DNA of 64,000 nucleotides, from the NCBI GenBank assembly GCA_022826505.1, contig JAJDUQ010000052.1, positions 62,001 to 126,000 on the forward strand. Reading direction: 5' to 3'. The notes beneath the pieces are model-generated. The model was not told the origin of the DNA. It saw only the letters and a program-made list of their open reading frames with translations, and searched no databases. The stretch comes from Gammaproteobacteria bacterium. Lineage in GTDB: Bacteria > Pseudomonadota > Gammaproteobacteria > HK1. Positions 33,162-40,064 of this stretch are shown piece by piece (the stretch's first letter is position 1; the number at the start of each line of letters is the position of its first letter). A program made the position numbers and the translations under genes.

Positions 33162-33875
33162 TTGATTGCGGAAGACACCTCACGAGCCCACGGCAACGAA
33201 TCCGACCCGTTCGATGACGAAGCCGAGACGATGCGCGACATCCGGACCTGCGAAGCGCTGCACGAGGCCAGGGCGGCATTTCACGACGCGCTGGTGGAGG
33301 ACTCGGCAGTCCAGGATCGCCACTTCGCCGTGCAGCTTCGGCAGGAACCGCCCTACCAGATTGCGGAGTTCTTCTTTCTCCTGCGTGCATTTCAGCTCGA
33401 CAGCGAGACGAAGGTTCGACGCTATGCCGAGCTGCACAACCTCCATCTCGAACGGCTGCTGGCCGACCGTACGAAGATGCGCAGGTTGGGTCTGAGCCCC
33501 ACCCGGGTCCGAAAGGGCATGTTCTCGCCCGAGAGCATCCCGAAGCTGGTAGAGAATTACCGCTCGGGAGACGGTGCCATCGACCAATCCGATCTGTCGC
33601 GCCTGCTTATCGAGGTGATGTCGCCCGAGACCTGCCGCAAGACGGCGGTGGTACTCGCCGATGCCGGCTACCTCGAGCGTCATCGGTCGCCCTACCAGTC
33701 GGTGCTGGTGCGCTCGACCGGCGAGCTGGAACGAATCTTCGCCCGCTGCCTGCGCCATGTTCGCGCGAGCCTCGCGCTCGACGGCGCCCCGCTGCACACG
33801 ACCGATTTCGACCGACACGCGGTGCCGCCGAACTCCGGTGGCGCTGCCGAGGCCGACGAGAGGACGGCGCGATGA
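33162..33875 (+). CDS. Unrecognised helical, soluble protein
   Basis: 237 residues, no signal peptide or membrane segment, mostly charged helices (for example EFFFLLRAFQLDSETKVRRY). No family recognised. The start is uncertain: TTG at 33162 with GGGAGG ten bases upstream, or ATG at 33231 (MRDIRTCEALHEAR). It is divergent from the caspase row and overlaps the next gene by four bases (ATGA), so the two are translated together. As one of only two plus-strand genes within the minus-strand caspase block and apparently cytosolic, it could be a regulator or adaptor, but nothing in the sequence proves that. Confidence 0.7.
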   Translation: MIAEDTSRAHGNESDPFDDEAETMRDIRTCEALHEARAAFHDALVEDSAVQDRHFAVQLRQEPPYQIAEFFFLLRAFQLDSETKVRRYAELHNLHLERLLADRTKMRRLGLSPTRVRKGMFSPESIPKLVENYRSGDGAIDQSDLSRLLIEVMSPETCRKTAVVLADAGYLERHRSPYQSVLVRSTGELERIFARCLRHVRASLALDGAPLHTTDFDRHAVPPNSGGAAEADERTAR

Positions 33876-34306
33876 AGTACCGACACAGGTATCGGTGTGA
33901 CCCGAAGACACTCGCGAACAAGAGGATGTTCGAGCACCGGCGAATGGTTCTGGCCGCCGCGCTCGCGCTCTTCCTGCCGACCCCGGCCGCGGCTGAGCTG
34001 ACGGGGCACAAGGAGTTCCGCGCCGCGCTGGCCGGCAAGTCGGACCAGGTGCTGGTCGCAGCAAACCCGGAGCTCGAACGAATCGCCCGGGAGAATCCGG
34101 AGTTGCTGCACGAGGTGCTCCGACGCCTGCGGGAGTCGACATTCTCCTACAGTCGTGCGCTCACGAAGGCCCGACCGAAGCCGGCGTCTGCGGCCGAAAG
34201 TGCGATACTCGCCGAGAACCCGGATCTCGACGAGTTCTACCGCGAGTCCCCCGAGGCGGCGCTCGACTTGCTTCGCCTCATACGGGAAGCGGCGAAGAGG
34301 CAGTAG
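33872..34306 (+). CDS. Small exported protein with NPEL-type repeats
   Basis: 144 residues. A hydrophobic stretch near residues 26-40 (MVLAAALALFLPTPAAA) preceded by Arg residues makes a signal peptide; an internal Met (MFEHRRMVL, residue 19) may be the real start. The mature part is helical and repeats a short theme: NPELERIAREN, NPELLHEVLRR, and NPDLDEFYRESPE, each followed by a helix. Not recognised. It overlaps the preceding gene (ATGA) and is convergent with the caspase-DUF4384 gene at 34365. Likely a periplasmic partner of its soluble neighbour. Confidence 0.7.
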   Translation: MKYRHRYRCDPKTLANKRMFEHRRMVLAAALALFLPTPAAAELTGHKEFRAALAGKSDQVLVAANPELERIARENPELLHEVLRRLRESTFSYSRALTKARPKPASAAESAILAENPDLDEFYRESPEAALDLLRLIREAAKRQ

Positions 34307-34364
34307 CCGCTGCCGGCCGGGTGCCGGTGTTGTCCACGGGTCCCGCCCTGTTGAACGACTTCCC

Positions 34365-36125
34365 TCACTGAACGATTTCGTACTCGACCCGGGCTGCGGA
34401 CCAGCGCGGCTGGCGAGTCCCCGACTCCTCCAGCAACGGTTCCCGCAGCCGCCCACCAAGCGCGAGGAGCCAGTCTCTGGCGTTCGCTACGGGGTGCAGG
34501 TCCCGATTCGGAACCAGGAGATCGTCGAGATCGATCGCATCTTCGGTCACGATTGCAAACACGTTCCCGCGCCCGAGCGGCGGGCTCGCCACCAGACGGA
34601 AGCCGTAGTAGGCATTCGGGATCTCGACGATGCGCCCTGCCCCGATTGCCGCGCCTTGTCCCGCCCGCTCGGAGAACCGGTTCGGAAAGAGTTGAGTCAC
34701 CGTCCCGTCCGCCGCCGCGTCCACGAGCAACAGGTGGCCGGAGCGCTCGCTCCGCACCCTGTAGGTGACAGGCTCGCCGACCCGTACCCGCTGTGAAGGC
34801 CGAATGTCGAGTCGCACTCCGGCTGCGTTGCCATGACCGAGGGTTCCGGCCGCCGTCGCTCCCGAGGCCCGCTCCCGAGTTCCTGCTACCGAGGCACCGG
34901 TCAATACCTCCGTGATCAGCAGATCCCGCCTCCCGACCAAAGACGGGGTCAGTCCTGCTTCGCAGTCACGAACGTGGCGCGAGCAGTACGCCTCGGACTC
35001 GGCGCGAACGTAGTCGAGCAGCTCGGCGTTCACCACCCGTCCGTCTCCGTCGCGGTCCGCGAGGCCCTCGGCGATGCCCTGGACAAAGCGGCTGGTGAAC
35101 ACGCCCTGCGGCTCTCTCGATTCCCGATCCTCCAGAGCGAGCTGCAGCGGCGAAACCGCGGTCCAGACAGTGACGTTACCCTTCGCTTCGACAAAGCCCG
35201 CGTCTCGCTGGCGGGCCACCGCAACGCTGCGCGTGAACGGGGCACGACTTCCGGTCAGCGCTCTCTGCGCGTCCGCCCCCCCGAGCCCGATCGTTCGGAC
35301 GTAGCGCGGGTCCGCCGCCGGCGGGGCGAGCGAACGCGTCATCGTGCCCGCGTGGCACGAGTCGACAATCACGTGCACCACTCGGTCGTGCAGTCCATCG
35401 AGCAGGGTGTGGATCTCGTCGTCCAGGATGAGGTTGGCGACTTGCATCGGACGCGTTTCGTACGAGATCAGGCGTGCATCGTGAGGCACGAGCGCCTCGT
35501 CGTAGCCGTCGGGCTCGTCGTTGTCCTCGTCGGACTGGAAGTAACCGTGACCCGAAAAATAGAGCACCGCTCTGGCCCCGGGCTGGGTGCCTGCCACAAG
35601 CCAGTCCCGTATCCCGGACACGATACCGTCGCGGGTCGCACCGCCATCGGTGAGCATCAGGATTTCACTGGAATCGAATCCCAGGTGCTCGATCAGCAGC
35701 CGCCGGACATTGCGTGCGTCGCGCGCCGCGCCACGCAGGTCCGTGATGCCCACGTCGTCGTAGCGATCGATGCCGACGAGCAACGCCCGGTCGCCACGCT
35801 CCGGCGACTGGTCCGCCCCCGCCGGCGCGCCGACCGTGGACAGCAGGAGCAACATGAGCAACAACCTGAATGACGTCCGCCCGGACTCGGACGTCGAAGC
35901 CCTCGCCTGACCGTTCGCCATCCACGAAATCGAAACAGACTCTCGCTTGCCCGCGCGCCGGACACACCCGCCCGCCGGCACGGTTCGAGAGCGCTGGATC
36001 ACTCTCGACACCCGTCTCGCGAGAGCACGCATCCGGCTGTCTGCGGCGATGGACGGCATCCATCTTCCGCAGCCGCACCACCACGCCGCGAGTGGGCCCT
36101 GTCGATGCACTCTTGCGATACCCAT
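34365..36125 (-). CDS. Caspase-like protease with EF-hand and DUF4384 domains (paralogue E)
   Basis: 586 residues. A long Arg-rich N-terminus (1-85) leads to a hydrophobic signal/anchor (about 87-100, LLLMLLLLSTVGAP). The caspase-like domain has His193 (YFSGHG) and Cys257 (VDSCHAG). A canonical EF-hand loop follows (residues 357-368, DRDGDGRVVNAE), then a C-terminal DUF4384 domain (HLLLVDAAADGTVTQLFPN). The start at 36125 is favoured because AAGGAG (36133-36138) overlaps the stop codon of gene F and lies seven bases away, which implies translational coupling; a later ATG at 35921 would give a conventional signal peptide. Calcium control of the protease is inferred from the EF-hand. Confidence 0.85.
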   Translation of the reverse strand: MGIARVHRQGPLAAWWCGCGRWMPSIAADSRMRALARRVSRVIQRSRTVPAGGCVRRAGKRESVSISWMANGQARASTSESGRTSFRLLLMLLLLSTVGAPAGADQSPERGDRALLVGIDRYDDVGITDLRGAARDARNVRRLLIEHLGFDSSEILMLTDGGATRDGIVSGIRDWLVAGTQPGARAVLYFSGHGYFQSDEDNDEPDGYDEALVPHDARLISYETRPMQVANLILDDEIHTLLDGLHDRVVHVIVDSCHAGTMTRSLAPPAADPRYVRTIGLGGADAQRALTGSRAPFTRSVAVARQRDAGFVEAKGNVTVWTAVSPLQLALEDRESREPQGVFTSRFVQGIAEGLADRDGDGRVVNAELLDYVRAESEAYCSRHVRDCEAGLTPSLVGRRDLLITEVLTGASVAGTRERASGATAAGTLGHGNAAGVRLDIRPSQRVRVGEPVTYRVRSERSGHLLLVDAAADGTVTQLFPNRFSERAGQGAAIGAGRIVEIPNAYYGFRLVASPPLGRGNVFAIVTEDAIDLDDLLVPNRDLHPVANARDWLLALGGRLREPLLEESGTRQPRWSAARVEYEIVQ

Positions 36126-36136
36126 GGTTCGTCTCC

Positions 36137-37870
36137 TTACGGTACGGTAAAGAGGCCCTGAATTCCGGACCACCATCCCCGGGTCCCGGCGGCTGCATCG
36201 GCCAGCCGTTCCACGGCTCGACGTGCGGCCGGCCGACCATCCAGCCCGCGAAGCTCGGCATTCAAGGCGGTCAAGGGCGTCTCGGAGGACACCGCCACGA
36301 CGTGGTCCGCCCCGAATGGAGGCGTCACTTCCAGCTCCAGCCGAAATGGCACACCGAGCGGTACGTCGACCGGATCGGACGGCAGAGGATAGAGGTAGTG
36401 AACAACGCCGTTCCCCGAGAGCCCGAGCAGGGTGAGCCTGGGATGTGGCAGGCGGTCGACCTCGATCTCGACACGTGCTCCCTCTCGATGAACGCCGTCG
36501 TGCGGATACACTCGCAAGCGCAGGCTCGCACGCGCGCTGATCGCTCGCACCGTGCGAACCGCCTCCCATTTTTCGATCACCGCGGCGAGCTCCGCGAGAC
36601 CGATGTCGTGTGCGGCCACGTCGCCCAGACCGGTGACCACCTGCCGGCTCGTCGCGTCCCAGATGAGATCGGGCGATTGTGCGCCCGACACCAGAAGAAC
36701 GTTGTCCAGCGTGTCTCGCGCGGCGGCCGGAATTCCGGGGTCAGCGCGCAGTATTGCCAGCCGCACGGGTTCGGTACTCGACAGCGCGTGGTTGGTTCCG
36801 GAGCCGGCGCCGCCGGCTTCCATCGCCGTTGCCGGCCCGCTCGGCCGATTCAGACGCAGGACGGCTTCGCCGCCCCGCGCATTGGGCATCAGGTTGGGCG
36901 TCTGGCGCGCCGCACTCATCATGCGGACGTTCTCGCGCACGTACCGCCACAGCTCTTCGCGGCGAAGCACGCCGTCGTCGTCGAAATCCGCATCGCCCTC
37001 GACCGCCCGCGCAAACATGTAGCTGAGAGCGCCTCGAGGCTCGGGTCGCCCCGAATCATCGGGCAGCGATATTTCGGGAACCTGCTCGTGCTCCTGACCC
37101 GCGGCCAGGAAGCTGACGTGGTCGAGATCGGATTCTTCGATCGCCGCCGCCTCGGGCATCGAAAACTCGAGCATGTCGTCCGTGATCGTGTACGACGCCG
37201 ATCGCAGCGACTGCCGGGGCGCACGAGGATCGACGGAGCGGGTCAGGGTCCCGGAGTGGCAGGAGTCCGCCACGAAGACCACGCGCAGTCCGCGCTCGCC
37301 CGCCTCCATGAACCACTGGTTGAGCTCGTCGTCGAATATCCGTTCCCGGGTCCCGGAGCCCTCGCTTCGAAAGCCGCCGAGAAGCAGCACCTCGTCGCGC
37401 CCGTCACGCTCGGCCCCCGGAACCCGCTCGGGTTCCTGTCCGCCGTGCCCGGCGTACGTCAGCACGAGAGTGTCGTCGGAATCGGCGCGCCTCACGAGTT
37501 CGGTCCACTCCTCCACGATGCGCGCTCGGGTCGCCTCTGCGTTCTCCAGCACGACGAGGTCCTGGATGCCGCTGCCCGAGAGCGCCTGCGCGACGTCCCG
37601 GGCATCGTTGACTGCGCCCCCGAGATCCGGAAGCTCCGCGTACTCGTCGATTCCGATGACCAGTCCGCGAGCCGTCAGGGCCTCGACACGAGGCACCCCG
37701 ATCGACGCAATGGCCCAGAGGATCAGGATCATCGATACGCCCGGCGCCGCTCGCGGTTGCCGGGCATCCCGGCTGCGACGCCCGCAGGGGCTGCGTCGCC
37801 GAATCACCGCCTCGACCCCCGGGGAGACGGCGCACGGGCGCGCGGACCATGGGCCATCGGGAGCGAGCAA
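36137..37870 (-). CDS. Caspase-like protease with EF-hand and DUF4384-like tail (paralogue F)
   Basis: 577 residues in the longest form. After an Arg-rich lead comes a hydrophobic segment (about 47-58, MILILWAIASIG) that acts as signal or anchor; an ATG at 37733 starts right there but would leave no positive N-region. Caspase-like domain with His142 (TYAGHG) and Cys204 (ADSCHSG), an EF-hand loop at 295-306 (DFDDDGVLRREE), and a C-terminal part resembling DUF4384 (LTLLGLSGNGVVHYLYPLP). It shares the ALSYMFARAVEGDADFDDDG arrangement with E and H, where the EF-hand sits just after the protease. E starts 11 bp downstream. Confidence 0.85.
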   Translation of the reverse strand: MLAPDGPWSARPCAVSPGVEAVIRRRSPCGRRSRDARQPRAAPGVSMILILWAIASIGVPRVEALTARGLVIGIDEYAELPDLGGAVNDARDVAQALSGSGIQDLVVLENAEATRARIVEEWTELVRRADSDDTLVLTYAGHGGQEPERVPGAERDGRDEVLLLGGFRSEGSGTRERIFDDELNQWFMEAGERGLRVVFVADSCHSGTLTRSVDPRAPRQSLRSASYTITDDMLEFSMPEAAAIEESDLDHVSFLAAGQEHEQVPEISLPDDSGRPEPRGALSYMFARAVEGDADFDDDGVLRREELWRYVRENVRMMSAARQTPNLMPNARGGEAVLRLNRPSGPATAMEAGGAGSGTNHALSSTEPVRLAILRADPGIPAAARDTLDNVLLVSGAQSPDLIWDATSRQVVTGLGDVAAHDIGLAELAAVIEKWEAVRTVRAISARASLRLRVYPHDGVHREGARVEIEVDRLPHPRLTLLGLSGNGVVHYLYPLPSDPVDVPLGVPFRLELEVTPPFGADHVVAVSSETPLTALNAELRGLDGRPAARRAVERLADAAAGTRGWWSGIQGLFTVP

Positions 37871-38000
37871 CCGAATTCGGCGCCCATTGTTCGCCCGTTG
37901 TCGTCACGATCGACATTCGGGGGCGTTCTCATGCGCAGACCGAGCATCGTCATGCGGCGGGCCGCGGTCTCGTTCGGCTGCAATCGATGGCGCCCTTCGT

Positions 38001-38954
38001 TCATCGGATCAACTCGACCCGGCGATCCATCTGCCACCGCTGCTGGCGCGAGTAGGGGCTCGAATCGTCCACCGGAAAGCGTTCGCTCTCGCCCTTCGCG
38101 ATGACCTGGATCCGTCCTTCGAATCCGTTCACACGCAGGTAGTGCGCCACCGCCTCCGCCCGCCGGCGGGACAGCGTCAGGTTGTATGCTTCCTCGCCGC
38201 GCGGATCCGTATGTCCGGCGACGGTGATCCCGCCTGACTTCTGAATGGTCAGGTACTCCAGCATGTCTGCCGCCGCACGCCGACCCTTCTCGGTGAATTC
38301 CGCGGTGTCGGTATGGAAAGTGATGGGCACCGGAACGCGCTCGATAGCGAATCCCCTGATGCTTTCCGCGGCCAGACCGCCGGGCGCGCCGGAGCGGGTC
38401 CTGGGCGGCGGCTGGTAATCCTCCGCCAGCAACCGGCTCTGCGCCGCGCGGCGGAAGATACGCTCGATCTCCGATTGGGGTGGCGGCCTGGGGGTTTCGA
38501 CGGCATCGTCGATCACGACCAACGCCTCCTGATACCGAGCGGATGCCCCGTCGTAGTCCTCCGCGTCGTGGGCAACGTCACCGAGCAGCGCGAGGACCGG
38601 CCAGGTCCGGGCGTAGCCCAGACCCCGCTGGAGCACGGAACGCTGGGAAACGAGGCTCGTCCCACCCCTCGCCCGTTCCTGCACTACCCGGGCGAACACC
38701 ATCGATACGGCGCGGCCCGCCTGATCGCGGAATCCGTCACTGCATGCAGGTTCATGAAGCACGGATTCGAAGCGGCTCTCCACCGCTTCGAGATCTCTCG
38801 CCGCGATTGCCTCCTTCAATGCCTGCGCGACGCCCCGACAGTCCGCGCGAACCGGCTCGACGGCGGCGGTCGAGATCGCTGCTGCGACCGCGGTCAACCC
38901 CAGGACGCGAAGCACGACGAAACTGCGAACTGACGATCTTTCCGTTGCTCTCAC
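38001..38954 (-). CDS. OmpA-family peptidoglycan-associated protein
   Basis: 317 residues. Signal peptide with hydrophobic core VLRVLGLTAVAAAISTAA, then a helical TPR-like region (about 35-185) and a C-terminal OmpA-like domain (about 205-317) with the peptidoglycan-contact motif GHTDPRGEEAYNLTLSRRRA and the terminal DRRVEL. Such domains hold proteins on the cell wall. GTG at 38954 is chosen since GGGAG lies upstream at proper spacing; the frame is open 14 codons further. It lies 130 bp upstream of F, in the same direction, and so may be co-transcribed with the caspases E and F. Confidence 0.88.
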   Translation of the reverse strand: MRATERSSVRSFVVLRVLGLTAVAAAISTAAVEPVRADCRGVAQALKEAIAARDLEAVESRFESVLHEPACSDGFRDQAGRAVSMVFARVVQERARGGTSLVSQRSVLQRGLGYARTWPVLALLGDVAHDAEDYDGASARYQEALVVIDDAVETPRPPPQSEIERIFRRAAQSRLLAEDYQPPPRTRSGAPGGLAAESIRGFAIERVPVPITFHTDTAEFTEKGRRAAADMLEYLTIQKSGGITVAGHTDPRGEEAYNLTLSRRRAEAVAHYLRVNGFEGRIQVIAKGESERFPVDDSSPYSRQQRWQMDRRVELIR

Positions 38955-39362
38955 TGCTTCTCTCCCTCTGACTCGTGTTGCCGGCGCCGGTCGCACGAAT
39001 CGGATCGACGCGATGCGCGCAATGATTCGAATTCACCGAGGACCATCCAACCAAATGTCGGAGAATCGACCCGAGGACTGCATCCGGCACGCAAACTTCG
39101 CAAGAGCGCCTCCAAGACGACAGAGATCGGAATCATTATCCACGCAGGAGCCGAGTGAGGAAGACATTCAGGGCGTTCCCACGAATTGGGAGAGGAACCA
39201 GATGGCGGTAGTCGAACAGAGGAACGACATGAATGCCGCCGTCCGATTCAATTGCAAGAATCGAACGCGCGTGACGGCAAGACAACATGCACCCTTGCGC
39301 GCGAGTGTGCGCAAGGGTGCGACAGCACGGACGTGGAACTCGTACGAACGCTCACCCCCGCA
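38955..39362 (-). other. Intergenic region, hairpin only
   Basis: 408 bp between the OmpA-type gene and the DUF4384 lipoprotein gene, both on the minus strand. Apart from the hairpin at 39289-39320 I see no gene; the open frames here have no signal peptide, domain or ribosome-binding site. It probably contains the promoter of the OmpA-F-E gene set. Confidence 0.45.
39289..39320 (-). terminator. Perfect 12-bp hairpin, terminator-like
   Basis: GCACCCTTGCGC and its exact reverse complement GCGCAAGGGTGC are separated by an 8-base loop (GCGAGTGT). It lies 42 bp past the stop of the DUF4384 lipoprotein gene on the minus strand. On that strand the hairpin is followed by ATGTTGTCTT, only weakly T-rich, so it is a possible rather than a classical intrinsic terminator. 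Confidence 0.45.
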
Positions 39363-39992
39363 TCAACGCCCGACGACCGAGGTGTGGAGGGTCGTGATGC
39401 TCCAGTCGTCCGGATTGATTCGCCCGCGCGCATCCTTGAGGTGCTGGTAGAACTGGGCTGGACTCAAGTCGAGAGAGGCGATGCCCATGGATTCGCTCAG
39501 GATGTCGGAGGCCGCCAGGAAGTCCATCGGGTTTCGCGTGGCAACGAAATAGAACACTTCATCGCCCGCCGGCGGCTTCACCGTCATCTGGAGTCCGCTT
39601 TCGGGAAGCGGGAAGTTGACGATCTCCGCCTCCGCCGTCTGGCGATTGGCGAGAAGCCGGGTCACCTTGCACGAGGTGCTCACATAGAAGATGTTCACGT
39701 ACGACGGCGTGCTTACCCGCATCTGCAGATTGAGTGGCTCGCCGACGTCGAATCGTGCATCCGGAATGGCCCACGCCTCGACCCGGAACTTGCGTCCCTC
39801 CTCGAACACGGGCAGCTCGCAATTCGGAACTTCGACCGGCACGAACTCCACGGTCGGCGGCGGGGGCGCGCAGGCCGTGAGTACCGCCACCATTCCAAGG
39901 CCGGCGAGCGACATGCCGCATCCGCGCACGAGCCTTGCGCCGAACGATGGATTCGCGCTGGTGTCCGTTCGTTCCTCGATTGGTCCTTTCAT
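39363..39992 (-). CDS. DUF4384-like lipoprotein
   Basis: 209 residues. A lipobox (VAVLTAC, cysteine near residue 41) after a hydrophobic stretch marks a lipoprotein. The mature part carries a DUF4384-like beta domain: FDVGEPLNLQMRVSTPSYVN, then CKVTRLLANR and LQMTVKPPAGDEVFYFVAT. It is a close paralogue of the gene at 48048 (both share RNP/RNQ, ADILSE or SDILSE, IASLDL and NPDDWS). Lies 72 bp downstream of the barrel protein gene. No residue suggests catalysis; the domain may bind ligand or other cluster members. Confidence 0.85.
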   Translation of the reverse strand: MKGPIEERTDTSANPSFGARLVRGCGMSLAGLGMVAVLTACAPPPPTVEFVPVEVPNCELPVFEEGRKFRVEAWAIPDARFDVGEPLNLQMRVSTPSYVNIFYVSTSCKVTRLLANRQTAEAEIVNFPLPESGLQMTVKPPAGDEVFYFVATRNPMDFLAASDILSESMGIASLDLSPAQFYQHLKDARGRINPDDWSITTLHTSVVGR

Positions 39993-40064
39993 CGGTCTGT
40001 CTCCTCGTTGTCAAATGCGACCCGGTACCCGCCGAAGCGGCCTGCTCGCCGTAACGGCGTCCCC

